DNA of 64,000 bases, taken from assembly GCA_963787285.1 (NCBI GenBank), contig CAWBCM010000001.1, positions 451,593 through 515,592 on the forward strand, given 5' to 3'. Numbering within the stretch: position 1 is the stretch's first letter; the number at the start of each line of letters is the position of its first letter. Below the pieces are notes generated by a model. It searched no databases. It was not told where the DNA came from and worked only from the letters and a program-made list of their open reading frames with translations. The position numbers and the translations under genes were made by a program. Positions 20,142 through 29,395 of the stretch are shown one piece after another. The stretch comes from JAHEJN01 sp963787285 (GTDB taxonomy: Bacteria > Actinomycetota > Acidimicrobiia > Acidimicrobiales > JAHEJN01).

Positions 20142-20429
20142 ATGACCGACATTGCATCCGATGCTCAGGCGCCGCCACCGGTCGGCCACGTCAAGGTCGT
20201 CTACCTCGGTCCGGTTGCTCCGCACTGGGAGTTCCGGTCCGATTTCGGCGATCAGGCGATGATCGACGGCTTCCGCGCCCGGGCCCACGCGCGCCTCATG
20301 CTGCTGCCGCCCCACGACCCGCAGTTCCGCCGCAACCGCGAGCGCGTCGACCGCGACGCCGAGCGGGCCAACCTGCTCATCGACTGGGATCTCGGCTACG
20401 CAGAGGACGAGGAGGATGGCGGTCGCTGA
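20142..20429 (+). CDS. Small hypothetical protein preceding ppk1
   Basis: A 95-residue protein of unknown function. It begins with a disordered, acidic, Pro-rich stretch and contains HVKVVYLGPVAPHWEF and a charged C-terminal half (RRNRERVDRDAERAN). No TM segment, signal peptide or familiar motif is visible. An AGGAGA site precedes the ATG. It overlaps the ppk1 start by 14 bp, so it is co-transcribed and probably translationally coupled with polyphosphate kinase. It could be a Ppk1 accessory protein, on position alone. Confidence 0.7.
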   Translation: MTDIASDAQAPPPVGHVKVVYLGPVAPHWEFRSDFGDQAMIDGFRARAHARLMLLPPHDPQFRRNRERVDRDAERANLLIDWDLGYAEDEEDGGR

Positions 20430-22569
20430 ACCGGCTTCGGCCGGAACCGAGCTCACGGCGCTGGCGGGCCAGCCCGAACGGTTCATCAATCGCGAGATGT
20501 CGTGGCTCGACTTCAATCGGCGTGTTCTCGCACAGGCCGAGGATCCGCACATGCCGCTGCTCGAGCGGCTCAAGTTCCTCGCCATCCACGGCTCGAACCT
20601 CGACGAGTTCTTCCAGGTGCGGGTCGCGGGTCTCAACGATCAGGTGGCCGGTGAGGTCACCTCGCTGACCCCCGACGGCCGAGCGCCACTCGAGCAGCTC
20701 GATGCCATTCATGTCGCCGTCGACGACCAGTTGGCCGTGGTGGCCGACACCTGGGAGTCACTGCTGGCGGCGCTGTCCGACTCCGGTATCGACCTCGTCG
20801 ACTTCGGCGACCTGACCGTCACCGAACACCAGTGGATCGCCGGGTACTTCGAGGAACAGGTGTATCCCGTGCTCACGCCGCTGGCCGTCGACCTCGGCCG
20901 GCCGTTCCCATTCATCTCCAACCTGTCGTTGAGCCTCGGCGTCATCTTGCAGAGCGAAGGCAAGCCGCTGTTCGCCCGCATCAAGGTGCCGCCCATCCTC
21001 CCCCGGTTCGTGGCCCTGCCCGACGGGCAGCGCTTCGTTCGGCTCGAACAGGTCATCGCCGCCTATCTCGGCCAGCTGTTCCCCGGCACCGAGATCGTCG
21101 ACCACGTCATCTTCCGCGTGACCCGCAACGGCGACCTCGCCATCGACGAGGGCGAAGCCGAAGACCTGCTCGAAGCGGTCGAGGTCGAGCTGCGCCGACG
21201 CCGTTTCCGCAGCGTGGTCCGCCTCGAGATCGAGCGCAGCATCAGCCCCGCCGCCCGCCAGGTCCTCATCGAGGAGCTCGACATCCGCGATCGCGACGTG
21301 TATTTCAGTCCGCTGCCCCTGGGCCTGGCCGACCTGTGGCAACTGCACGGTCTCGATCGACCCGATCTCAAGGAGCCCGCCTGGAAGTCGGTGCAGCCAC
21401 CGGAGTTCCGCAGCCCCGAGGGGTACCGCAACTTCTTCGAGGTGATGCGCCAGAACGACGTGCTGGTGCATCACCCCTACACCTCGTTCTCGGGTTCGGT
21501 CTCGGAGTTCATCCATCAGGCGTCGACCGATCGGCGGGTGTTGGCCATCAAGCTCACGCTCTACCGCACGTCGGGCGACACGCCCATCGTCGAGTCGCTC
21601 GTCCGGGCGGCCGAAGCCGGCAAGCAGGTCGCCGTCGTCGTCGAGCTCAAGGCGCGATTCGACGAGGCGCAGAACATCGAGTGGGCCCGACGACTCGAAG
21701 GCTCGGGCGTGCACGTCGCCTACGGTCTGGCCGGCCTCAAGGTGCACACCAAGGTGGCGTTGGTGGTCCGCCGGGAGAGCGGTGGCATCCGCCGCTACTG
21801 CCACGTCGGCACCGGCAACTACAACTCGAAGACAGCCCGCCTCTATGAGGACTTCGGGCTCTTCACCACCGACGAGACGATCGGCGCCGACATCGGTCAG
21901 CTGTTCAACGTGCTCACCGGGTACGGCACCGACATCGAGTACCAGGCGATGCTGGTCGCGCCGCACCATCTCCGTCAGCCGTTGCTGCACCGCATCGCCC
22001 AGGAGATGAGCCATGGCGCCGACGGCCGCATCATCATGAAGATGAACAGCCTCGTCGACGCCGAGATGATCGATGCGCTCTACCGTGCCTCGCAGGCCGG
22101 CGTCTCGATCGATCTCATCGTCCGGGGCATCTGCTGCCTGCGGCCCGGGGTGCCCGGACTGAGCGAGAACATCCGGGTGCGCTCGATCGTCGGCCGGTAC
22201 CTCGAGCACTCGCGGTGCTACTACTTCGCCCACGGCTCCGGGGCGGGGAACCCGGAGTACTACATCGGTTCGGCCGACCTCATGCCCCGCAATCTCGATC
22301 GTCGCGTCGAGGCCGTGGCGCCCGTGAACGCCCCCCTGCTCCAGCGTCGCATCGACACGGTCCTGTCGACCGGCCTGGCCGACGGCGCCCTGGCCTGGAC
22401 CCTCGACGAGAACGGCTATTGGACCCGCATCGGCGACGTCGACGGCGTCTCCACCCACGAGCGACTCCGGGAACTCGAGCTCGAGCGAGCCAGCGCGGCC
22501 GAGCCGGTCGAGATCGCGCCGCCCGAGGCACCCCGGCGACGATGGTCGCTTCGTCGGTTGCTGAGCTGA
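20416..22569 (+). CDS. ppk1: Polyphosphate kinase 1
   Basis: A 717-residue enzyme that reversibly transfers the ATP gamma-phosphate to inorganic polyphosphate. The N-terminal region reads FINREMSWLDFNRRVL and KFLAIHGSNLDEFFQVR. The phospholipase-D-like catalytic part holds the autophosphorylated histidine H463 (YCHVGTGNYN) and the second histidine H598 (LEHSRCYYF), plus KLTLYRTSG. Length and residues are typical of Ppk1. Immediately downstream lie a PHO box and the pst operon, so polyphosphate storage and phosphate uptake are adjacent; no PHO box is seen in front of ppk1 itself. Confidence 0.96.
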   Translation: MAVAEPASAGTELTALAGQPERFINREMSWLDFNRRVLAQAEDPHMPLLERLKFLAIHGSNLDEFFQVRVAGLNDQVAGEVTSLTPDGRAPLEQLDAIHVAVDDQLAVVADTWESLLAALSDSGIDLVDFGDLTVTEHQWIAGYFEEQVYPVLTPLAVDLGRPFPFISNLSLSLGVILQSEGKPLFARIKVPPILPRFVALPDGQRFVRLEQVIAAYLGQLFPGTEIVDHVIFRVTRNGDLAIDEGEAEDLLEAVEVELRRRRFRSVVRLEIERSISPAARQVLIEELDIRDRDVYFSPLPLGLADLWQLHGLDRPDLKEPAWKSVQPPEFRSPEGYRNFFEVMRQNDVLVHHPYTSFSGSVSEFIHQASTDRRVLAIKLTLYRTSGDTPIVESLVRAAEAGKQVAVVVELKARFDEAQNIEWARRLEGSGVHVAYGLAGLKVHTKVALVVRRESGGIRRYCHVGTGNYNSKTARLYEDFGLFTTDETIGADIGQLFNVLTGYGTDIEYQAMLVAPHHLRQPLLHRIAQEMSHGADGRIIMKMNSLVDAEMIDALYRASQAGVSIDLIVRGICCLRPGVPGLSENIRVRSIVGRYLEHSRCYYFAHGSGAGNPEYYIGSADLMPRNLDRRVEAVAPVNAPLLQRRIDTVLSTGLADGALAWTLDENGYWTRIGDVDGVSTHERLRELELERASAAEPVEIAPPEAPRRRWSLRRLLS

Positions 22570-22588
22570 CCCTCACCCGTCGACAAGG

Positions 22589-22617
22589 GTTCACCCTTCG
22601 TTCACATTCGGGCCACT
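22589..22617 (+). promoter_or_regulatory. PHO box (RegX3/PhoP binding site) upstream of pstS
   Basis: Three direct repeats with an exact 11-bp period: GTTCACC (22589), GTTCACA (22600) and a weaker GGCCACT (22611), each separated by 4 bp. This is the actinobacterial PHO-box pattern, in the 123-bp gap between ppk1 and pstS. The RegX3-like regulator encoded at 28645 is the obvious ligand. Confidence 0.85.
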
Positions 22618-22692
22618 CCACCGACACCCGCTCTCCTTAGCGTGCCCCACGTTGCACTGACTTCCTCGTGTCCCCCCAAGGAGCAAAGATCC

Positions 22693-23734
22693 GTGAGAAC
22701 CCCCAAGCGCTGGCTGTTGCTGGCCATAGTTCCTGACGTTCGGCCTCGTGGCCGCAGCCTGTGGAAGCGACGACAACGGTGGCGGCGACACTGCCACCGC
22801 CGACGAACCGGCGGCCGAAGAACCGGCCATGGCCGATTCCTCCGACGTGGCGGGTGAGGTGAACATCTCCGGTTCGTCGACCGTCGAACCGGTGTCGGTT
22901 CGTACCGCGGAGCTCTTCGAGGAGGTCGCTCCCGATGTCATCGTGAATGTCGACGGTCCGGGTACCGGCGACGGCTTCCAGTTGTTCTGCGCCGGCGAGA
23001 CCGACATCTCCGATGCGTCCCGCCAGATCAAGGACGAGGAGGCGGCCACGTGCGCCGAGGCCGGCATCGAGTACATCGAGCTCGAGGTCGGCATCGACGG
23101 CATCACCGTGTTGACCAACCCGGCCAACGAGTCGGTGAGCTGCGTGAACTTCGGCGACCTCTACTCGTTGTTCGGCCCCGAGAGCGAGGGGTTCGCGAAC
23201 TGGTCTGACGCCCAGACGCTGGCCGACGAGGTCGGGGGCTCACTCACGATGCCCGATGCCCCGTTGGACATCACCGCGCCGGGTACCGAGTCGGGTACCT
23301 ACGACAGCTTCGGCGAGCTGGTGCTCGATGGCATCGCCGAAGAACGGGGTCAGGAGACCAGCTACCGTCCCGACTACATCTCGGCGGCGGATGACAACGT
23401 GATCATCGGCAACACGCAGGGTTCGGACAGCTCGCTGAGCTTCGTCGGTGCGGCGTTCGGTTTGAACGCCTCCGATGTCAAGGTGCTCGAGGTCGATGGT
23501 GGCGACGGTTGCACGCCGGCCAACGCCGAGACCATCGCTTCGGGTGACTATCCGATCAGCCGGTCGCTGTACATCTACGTGAATGCGGCCGAAGCGGCGG
23601 CCAGTCCTGCCCTGGCTGCCTATGTCGACTTCTACATGACCGATGGCCTCGACATCGCGGTGCCCGCGGTCGGCTACGTCGCCCTCACCGACGACGCCAA
23701 GGCCGCCACCCGCGCCACTTGGAGCGGTCGCTAG
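22693..23734 (+). CDS. pstS: Phosphate ABC transporter substrate-binding lipoprotein, one frameshift in the signal peptide
   Basis: A secreted lipoprotein of about 346 residues. GTG at 22693, with AAGGAG nine bases upstream, opens a signal peptide RTPKRWLLLAIV; the frame then shifts at the TT of 22730-22731 to LTFGLVAAACGSDD, giving a lipobox whose cysteine is lipidated. The mature protein has the phosphate-binding motifs ISGSSTVEPVS, DGPGTGDGF and APGTESGTYDSF. It captures phosphate outside the membrane for PstCA. As read, the first start gives a truncated product and the mature part lacks a signal; removing one T repairs it. The PHO box lies about 100 bp upstream. Confidence 0.92.
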
Positions 23735-23750
23735 ACCCGATGAATCCCGT

Positions 23751-23780
23751 CGGGGGTCGGACCATGGCGTCCGGCCCCCG
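23751..23780 (+). terminator. Strong intercistronic hairpin between pstS and pstC
   Basis: A 12-bp stem (23751-23762 with 23769-23780, one G-U pair) closes a 6-nt loop just after the pstS stop. It probably terminates or stabilises the pstS transcript, allowing excess of binding protein over permease. Confidence 0.7.
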
Positions 23781-23808
23781 AACTGGCGCTCCGACCCGCC
23801 GACCCGAC

Positions 23809-23814
23809 TAGATT
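23809..23814 (+). promoter_or_regulatory. Possible -10 box TAGATT upstream of pstC
   Basis: TAGATT lies 10 nt before the pstC ATG and downstream of the hairpin, so pstCAB-phoU may have its own promoter. Confidence 0.4.
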
Positions 23815-23824
23815 CGAGCCCTGC

Positions 23825-24763
23825 ATGAGCGATGCGGTCAGCCCTCCACCACTCGGTCTCAGCGATCTCGAGGCCACACCCAAGCGGGCACGGCGCGAAC
23901 GCACCGTGCGAATGGTTCTCCAGGCGGCGGCCATGATCTCGGTTGTGGTCAGCGGCGCCATCGTCTTCTCGTTGCTGTTCGAGGCGTGGGACTTCATGGT
24001 CAACGTCGACTGGTCGGCGGTGTGGTCGACCGGCTGGTTCCCCCGCAACGGGATCTACGACATCAAGACACTCATCGTGGCGTCGCTCATCGTCACCGGC
24101 ATCGCCATGCTGGTGGCCACGCCGCTCGGCCTCGGGGCGGCGATATTCCTTTCGGAGTACGCCAATCCCCGGGTCCGTCGGGTCCTCAAGCCCATGCTCG
24201 AAGTGCTGGCGGGCATTCCGTCGGTGGTGCTCGGCTTCTTCGCCCTGCTCTGGATCTCACCCAATCTGGTGCAGAACGCGTTCCAGAGCGCCAACCGCGG
24301 GAACCTGATGGCGGCGGGAATCGGCGTGGGCATCCTCACCATCCCCCTCGTCGCCTCGATCTCCGAGGACGCGATGCAGGCCGTGCCCAACGCTCTGCGT
24401 GAGGCCTCGGCGGGCCTCGGCGCCCGCAAGGTGACCACGAGCATTCGGGTCGTGTTGCCGGCGGCCATCTCGGGTCTGGCCGCTGCGCTCATCGTGGCGG
24501 TGTCGAGGGCACTCGGCGAGACCATGGTGGTGTTCATCGCGGGCGGCGCGGGCGACACTGCGCTCTATACCGACAACCCTGTCGACGGTGGCCTCACCAT
24601 GACCGCGGCCATGGCGTCCCTGGCGTCGGGTACCGATGCGGTGGTCGGCGAGGGGCTCACCTTCCCGAGCCTGTACTTCGTGGGCCTCGTGCTGTTCACC
24701 ATCACCTTCGGTCTCAACATCATCGCCGACAGATTCGTGCGTCGAGTACGGGAGGTCTACTGA
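23825..24763 (+). CDS. pstC: Phosphate ABC transporter permease PstC
   Basis: A 312-residue permease with about six TM helices. It carries the family segments LGAAIFLSEYANP and VLEVLAGIPSVVLGFFAL-like residues (seen as MLEVLAGIPSVVLGFF), and the coupling loop EASAGLGARKVTTSIRV with the EAA motif. It forms the membrane channel with PstA. The stop codon overlaps the pstA start by one base. The start follows the strong pstS hairpin, so its expression is probably lower than that of pstS. Confidence 0.95.
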   Translation: MSDAVSPPPLGLSDLEATPKRARRERTVRMVLQAAAMISVVVSGAIVFSLLFEAWDFMVNVDWSAVWSTGWFPRNGIYDIKTLIVASLIVTGIAMLVATPLGLGAAIFLSEYANPRVRRVLKPMLEVLAGIPSVVLGFFALLWISPNLVQNAFQSANRGNLMAAGIGVGILTIPLVASISEDAMQAVPNALREASAGLGARKVTTSIRVVLPAAISGLAAALIVAVSRALGETMVVFIAGGAGDTALYTDNPVDGGLTMTAAMASLASGTDAVVGEGLTFPSLYFVGLVLFTITFGLNIIADRFVRRVREVY

Positions 24764-25758
24764 TGGCCTTCACCACGATCGGCGGCGCGGTCGACGTCGA
24801 AGCCGACGTTCGTCGCCGCCTCGCCTCCGGGGGCTCCGATTGGAGAGGCACCGCGTTTCGAGCGCTGTTGTTGTTCAGCCTGTTGCTCACACTGCTCATC
24901 ATCGTGGTGCTGTTGGTCGACGTCATCACCGACGGGTCCACGGTTCTCACCGAGCGCTTGGGTGATTTCCTCTCCGGCACGCTGCGGTCGCGCTCGAGTG
25001 ATGCGCTGCTCGGCGTACACCAGGGGCTCCGGGGCTCGATCTGGATCGGCATCTTCGTCGTGGTCCTGGCCTTCCCCATCGGTATCGCGGCGGCGATCTA
25101 CCTCGAGGAGTACGCAACCGATACTCGGCTCACCCGTTTCATCCAGCTCAACATCCGCAACCTTGCCGGCGTGCCGTCGGTGGTCTACGGCTTGCTGGGG
25201 CTGGCGATCTTCGTCAAGCTTCTCGGCGGCTCGAGCTCCTCGGGTGGTCTCACCGGGGGCCGCAGTCTCGTGTCGGCGGGGATCACGCTGGCCGTGCTGG
25301 TTCTCCCGGTGGTGATCATCACGTCGGCCGAGGCGATCCGCGCCGTGCCCGACAGCCTCCGGGAAGGCGGGTACGGCGTCGGCGCAACGAAGTGGGAAGT
25401 CATCAGGAGCCACGTCCTGCCCTACGCCGCCCCCGGCATCCTGACCGGCACGCTGCTGTCGCTGTCGCGGGCCATCGGAGAGGCCGCACCGCTCATTCTG
25501 GTGGGTGCCGTCACGGGCCGACTCGGCGGCGACACCGGCATCTTCGACGTCGGGGGGCTGCGCGACCGATTCACGGCCATGCCGATCGTGATCACCGACT
25601 GGGTCAAGAAGGCCAACGGTGGCTCCGACGACGGCGGTGCCGGGCTCGATTTCGCGTCCCACGCTGCCGCGGCCATCGTTGTGCTGATGGTGTTGGTGTT
25701 GGTGTTGAACTCTGCAGCGATCGTCATGCGCAATCGCTTCGAGAAGAAGCGGGGATGA
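24763..25758 (+). CDS. pstA: Phosphate ABC transporter permease PstA
   Basis: A 331-residue permease with an N-terminal cytoplasmic stretch and about six TM helices. It has AAIYLEEYATD, RNLAGVPSVVYGLLGL and the EAA loop LREGGYGVGATKWEVI typical of PstA. It partners with PstC. It overlaps pstC by one base and pstB by an ATGA, so the three are one translational unit. A Ser/Gly-rich insert between helices (LGGSSSSGGLTGG) is common in this family. Confidence 0.95.
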   Translation: MAFTTIGGAVDVEADVRRRLASGGSDWRGTAFRALLLFSLLLTLLIIVVLLVDVITDGSTVLTERLGDFLSGTLRSRSSDALLGVHQGLRGSIWIGIFVVVLAFPIGIAAAIYLEEYATDTRLTRFIQLNIRNLAGVPSVVYGLLGLAIFVKLLGGSSSSGGLTGGRSLVSAGITLAVLVLPVVIITSAEAIRAVPDSLREGGYGVGATKWEVIRSHVLPYAAPGILTGTLLSLSRAIGEAAPLILVGAVTGRLGGDTGIFDVGGLRDRFTAMPIVITDWVKKANGGSDDGGAGLDFASHAAAAIVVLMVLVLVLNSAAIVMRNRFEKKRG

Positions 25759-26645
25759 TGATGGACGCAAGGGAGCTCGCGATGGAGGAAATCGTGGACG
25801 ACGGGACCGAAGTCGACACCAGTGCCGCCGAGGTCGGAGAGAACGCACAGCTCGCAGAGCAGATCGTTCTACGGGCTGCGGATGTCGATGTGCACTACGG
25901 CGACCACTGGGCGGTGCGGCACTGCAACATGGAGGTCCGGCGCCACGAGATCACCGCCATGATCGGGCCGTCGGGTTGTGGCAAGTCCACCATGTTGCGC
26001 TGCTTCAACCGCATGAACGACCTGATCGCCTCGGCTCGCGTCGAGGGATCGATCCAGTACCACGGCGTCGATCTGTACGACCGTCGAGTCGATCCGGTCG
26101 AGGTGCGGCGCCGCATCGGCATGGTCTTCCAGAAGCCCAACCCATTCCCCAAGACCATCTGGGAGAACGTGGCGTTCGGACCCCGAGTGGCCGGCATCGC
26201 CAAGGCGAAGTCCGACCTCGACGACATCGTCGAGAGCTCGCTGAAGAAGGCCGCGCTCTGGGAAGAGGTCAAAGATCGTCTCAAGACCTCGGCCATGGGC
26301 ATGTCCGGTGGGCAACAGCAGCGTCTCTGCATCGCCCGCGCCGTCGCTGTCGACCCCGACGTGTTGCTCATGGACGAGCCGTGCTCGTCGCTCGACCCCA
26401 TCGCCACCACCCGCATCGAGGAGCTGATGCAGGAGATCAAGGCGGAGTACACCATCGTGATCGTGACCCACAACATGCAACAGGCGGCCCGGGTGAGCGA
26501 CCGAACGGCATTCTTCACCGCCGCGGTCGACGAGGAAGCGGGCGTACGATTCGGTGAGCTCATCGAATTCGACCGCACCGAGAAGATCTTCTCCAATCCC
26601 TCCGATGAACGCACGGAGAACTACGTGACCGGCCGATTCGGCTGA
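25755..26645 (+). CDS. pstB: Phosphate ABC transporter ATPase PstB
   Basis: A 296-residue ATPase that powers phosphate import. Walker A is GPSGCGKST, the PstB-specific Q-loop is VFQKPNPFPKTIWENV, the signature is MSGGQQQRLCIARA, Walker B is VLLMDEPCSSLDP and the switch histidine is in VIVTHNMQQAARVSD. The N-terminus is about 35 residues longer than usual and acidic. Three ATGs in a row occur at the start; the first (25755) overlaps the pstA stop. phoU follows 14 bp later. Confidence 0.96.
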   Translation: MMMDARELAMEEIVDDGTEVDTSAAEVGENAQLAEQIVLRAADVDVHYGDHWAVRHCNMEVRRHEITAMIGPSGCGKSTMLRCFNRMNDLIASARVEGSIQYHGVDLYDRRVDPVEVRRRIGMVFQKPNPFPKTIWENVAFGPRVAGIAKAKSDLDDIVESSLKKAALWEEVKDRLKTSAMGMSGGQQQRLCIARAVAVDPDVLLMDEPCSSLDPIATTRIEELMQEIKAEYTIVIVTHNMQQAARVSDRTAFFTAAVDEEAGVRFGELIEFDRTEKIFSNPSDERTENYVTGRFG

Positions 26646-26659
26646 GCAGGAGCACTGCC

Positions 26660-27379
26660 ATGACCGAAGAACTCCGCAAGTCGTTCCACGAGGCCCTCGA
26701 AGACGTACGCAGTGGCATCGTCGCCGAGGCGGGGCTCGTCACCGAGCTCATACCCCGAGTCACCGAGGTCCTGCTCGACCTCGACCTGATCGGGGCGCAG
26801 GAGATCATCGACGAAGACGATGAGATCGACGAGATGTCGGTGTCGCTCGAAGAGCAGTGCTACAGCATGCTTGCCCTCCAGCAGCCCATGGCCACCGATC
26901 TGCGGTCGATCGTCGCCGCGCTGTGGGCCAACAGCCACATCGAGCGGTCGGCCGACCTCTGCGTGAACATCGCAAAGGGCGCTCGACGGATCTACGGCAC
27001 CACCACGTTCTCGCCCCGGCTGCGCGGCATCATCGTGCAGATGAGCGAGGAGGCGGCGCGCCTGTACCGCCTGGCGATGGACGCCTACGTCGACAAGAAC
27101 GCCGGGCTGGCGGCGGCTCTCGACGACATCGACGATCGCCTCGACGAGCTCCAGTACGAGTGTGTGGTGGCCATCTTCGAGGCCCACGCCGCCGGTGACT
27201 TCGACCTCCAGGGTGCGATTCAACTCGCGCTCATCACCCGGTACTACGAGCGCATCGGCGACCATGCCGTGAACATCGGCGAGCGGGTGCGCTACATGGT
27301 CGACGGGTGGATGCCCGAGCATGCGGGCGCCGCTCGCATTCGACAATCGCGCACCACCGAGGACCCCGAGGCCGTATGA
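26660..27379 (+). CDS. phoU: Phosphate signalling regulator PhoU
   Basis: A 239-residue helical protein with the two PhoU repeats; the metal-binding segments read ALWANSHIERSADLCVNIA and ITRYYERIGDHAVNIGERV. PhoU links the state of the Pst transporter to the phosphate sensor kinase and represses the Pho response when phosphate is plentiful. An AGGAG site precedes the ATG. The stop overlaps the start of the sensor kinase gene (ATGA), which supports a direct PhoU-kinase partnership. Confidence 0.95.
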   Translation: MTEELRKSFHEALEDVRSGIVAEAGLVTELIPRVTEVLLDLDLIGAQEIIDEDDEIDEMSVSLEEQCYSMLALQQPMATDLRSIVAALWANSHIERSADLCVNIAKGARRIYGTTTFSPRLRGIIVQMSEEAARLYRLAMDAYVDKNAGLAAALDDIDDRLDELQYECVVAIFEAHAAGDFDLQGAIQLALITRYYERIGDHAVNIGERVRYMVDGWMPEHAGAARIRQSRTTEDPEAV

Positions 27380-28641
27380 CCGTCGCAGCGGTGCTCCTTG
27401 CGGCAGCACTGCTTGCGACCGTCGCGGCAGTCGTGGTCGTCACGCGTCGCCATGTAGCGTTCACCCGCCGCATGGCGCAGCTCCTCGATGTCGATTCGCG
27501 GGGCTCCGGATCCGAGCTGGCCCCGCGACTCGAATCCCGGCTGGCGCTTCGCCTTCGATCCGACGCCGCCGCCCTCCACGAAGCCGAGCGCCGGGAGCAA
27601 CGACTCGCCACCGTGCTCGATGCCATGACCCAGGGCGCGGTCGTCGTCGACGCCGCCGGTGAGGTGGTGGTGACCAACGCATTCGCCTCGGCCTTCTTCG
27701 GCGCCCGGCACAGCGATGCGGTGGTCGAGAACCGCCTCAAGCAGCTGCTCGACGGCGCCCGCAGAGGCGAGGTGGGCGAGGACGAGCTCGCGTTGTTCGG
27801 TCCGCCGCGCCGATCACTCCTGCTCCACGCTCTGCCGCTGTTCTTCGGCGACGACGACGTGCCCGTGGGTGCGGTCGTTCTGATCGATGACGTCACCGAC
27901 CATCAACGACTCGACGCCATCCGCCGTGACTTCGTCGCCAACATCGGTCACGAGCTGAAGACCCCGATCGGTGCCATCAGCCTGTTGGCCGACACCCTCG
28001 AGGGCGAGAACGATGTCGAGGTGGTGCGCCGACTCGGCGAGCGCATCAGTCGCGAGGTTCTCCGCCTGGGTCGCACGGTCGAGGATCTGCTGGAGTTCAG
28101 TCGTATCGAGCACGACGAACGGGCCGAACGCGACATCGTCGGCGTCCAGGAGGTGCTCGACGACGCCGCCGATCGACACCGCATTGCCGCGTCGAGGCGA
28201 GGCGTCGAGGTGTCGGTCAATCGGCCGGTTTCACCGATCGAGATGTGGGCGGATCGGCGACAGCTCGTGTCGGCCGTCTCGAACCTCATCGACAATGCGG
28301 TGAAGTACTCCGAGAGCGGCGCCACCGTCGTGGTCCGGAGCCGGCGGGTCGACGACAACGTGGTGATCGAGGTTCGCGACAGCGGGCGGGGCATTCCCCG
28401 GCGCGACCTCGACCGTGTCTTCGAGCGCTTCTACCGGGTCGATTCGTCACGCCGGCGCGACGCCGACGACGGCGGGGTCGGTCTCGGCTTGGCCATCGTG
28501 CGTCACGTGGCCGCCAATCACGGTGGCGCGGTCACCGTGAGCTCGGTGGAGGGCGAGGGATCGGTGTTCACCCTCACGATGCCGGTGGCCTTCTCGGCGG
28601 CCGAAGTGGCGATCGGCGAGTCGATGCGAGAGGACTCCTGA
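27376..28641 (+). CDS. senX3: Phosphate sensor histidine kinase (SenX3/PhoR-type)
   Basis: A 421-residue kinase with a single N-terminal TM helix (VAAVLLAAALLATVAAVVVV), a PAS-like domain at about 75-180, the dimerisation box FVANIGHELKTPIGAISLL with the phosphorylated H192, and an ATPase domain with NLIDNAVKYS, DSGRGI, FERFYR and GLGLAIV. Only one TM helix and no extracytoplasmic loop, as in SenX3/PhoR kinases that read phosphate through the transporter and PhoU. It overlaps phoU by four bases and precedes regX3 by three. Confidence 0.93.
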   Translation: MTVAAVLLAAALLATVAAVVVVTRRHVAFTRRMAQLLDVDSRGSGSELAPRLESRLALRLRSDAAALHEAERREQRLATVLDAMTQGAVVVDAAGEVVVTNAFASAFFGARHSDAVVENRLKQLLDGARRGEVGEDELALFGPPRRSLLLHALPLFFGDDDVPVGAVVLIDDVTDHQRLDAIRRDFVANIGHELKTPIGAISLLADTLEGENDVEVVRRLGERISREVLRLGRTVEDLLEFSRIEHDERAERDIVGVQEVLDDAADRHRIAASRRGVEVSVNRPVSPIEMWADRRQLVSAVSNLIDNAVKYSESGATVVVRSRRVDDNVVIEVRDSGRGIPRRDLDRVFERFYRVDSSRRRDADDGGVGLGLAIVRHVAANHGGAVTVSSVEGEGSVFTLTMPVAFSAAEVAIGESMREDS

Positions 28642-28644
28642 GCC

Positions 28645-29355
28645 GTGTCGAAGCCCACGCGCGTGCTGGTGGTCGACGACGAAGAGTCCTTCGTCGAGGC
28701 GTTGCGCATCGGCCTCACCCGCGAGGGCTTCGTCGTCGACATCGCTCGGGACGGTCGTGAGGCGCTGGTCAGATTCGAGGCGGCCGAACCCGACATCGTG
28801 TTGCTCGACGTGATGCTGCCGGTGATGTCGGGTGTCGACGTGTGCCGGCGGATACGCACCATGTCGAACGTGCCGATCATCATGGTCACCGCCAAGACCG
28901 AGGAGATCGATGCCGTCGTGGGTCTCGAGGTGGGAGCCGACGACTATGTCACGAAGCCCTATCGGCTCCGTGAGCTCGTGGCTCGCATGCGCGCCGTGCT
29001 GCGGCGCGGGGTGGCCTCGCCTGAGGCCCCTCCGGCTCACAGCACCGGTGGGGTCATCGAGGTCGACGAGCTCCTCGTCGACACCGAACGCCACGAGGTT
29101 CGCCTCGGCGCCGAGGAGCTCTCGCTTCCGCTGAAGGAGTTCGACCTTCTCACCCTGTTGGCCGAGAACGCCGGTCGGGTCCTCACCCGGGAGTCGCTCA
29201 TCGATCGTGTCTGGGGCAGCGACTACGTCGGGGACACGAAAACCCTCGATGTGCACATCAAACGTCTGCGATCCAAGATCGAAGACGACCCGTCGGCTCC
29301 CACCAAGATCGTCACCATCCGCGGGCTCGGATACAAGTACGCCGCCGACGAGTGA
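28645..29355 (+). CDS. regX3: Phosphate response regulator (RegX3/PhoB-type)
   Basis: A 236-residue OmpR-family regulator. The receiver domain holds the acidic pair in VVDDEE, the phosphorylated aspartate D55 (LLDVMLP) and K in YVTKPY. The C-terminal winged helix includes LPLKEFDLLTLLAENAGRVL and TLDVHIKRLRSKIE. It starts with GTG three bases after the kinase stop. The PHO box at 22589-22617 is its probable main target, making the pst operon autoregulated. Confidence 0.94.
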   Translation: MSKPTRVLVVDDEESFVEALRIGLTREGFVVDIARDGREALVRFEAAEPDIVLLDVMLPVMSGVDVCRRIRTMSNVPIIMVTAKTEEIDAVVGLEVGADDYVTKPYRLRELVARMRAVLRRGVASPEAPPAHSTGGVIEVDELLVDTERHEVRLGAEELSLPLKEFDLLTLLAENAGRVLTRESLIDRVWGSDYVGDTKTLDVHIKRLRSKIEDDPSAPTKIVTIRGLGYKYAADE

Positions 29356-29360
29356 GTGGG

Positions 29361-29382
29361 AACCCGGCGGGGGAATCGGGTT
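29361..29382 (+). terminator. Hairpin after regX3
   Basis: AACCCG (29361-29366) and CGGGTT (29377-29382) can pair around a 10-nt loop just after the phosphate operon; the arm ends 1 base before the next -10 box. Confidence 0.4.
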
Positions 29383-29383
29383 C

Positions 29384-29389
29384 TAGTAT
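29384..29389 (+). promoter_or_regulatory. -10 box TAGTAT of the MFS gene
   Basis: TAGTAT is 6 nt before the GTG at 29396. Confidence 0.55.
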
Positions 29390-29395
29390 GACCGC

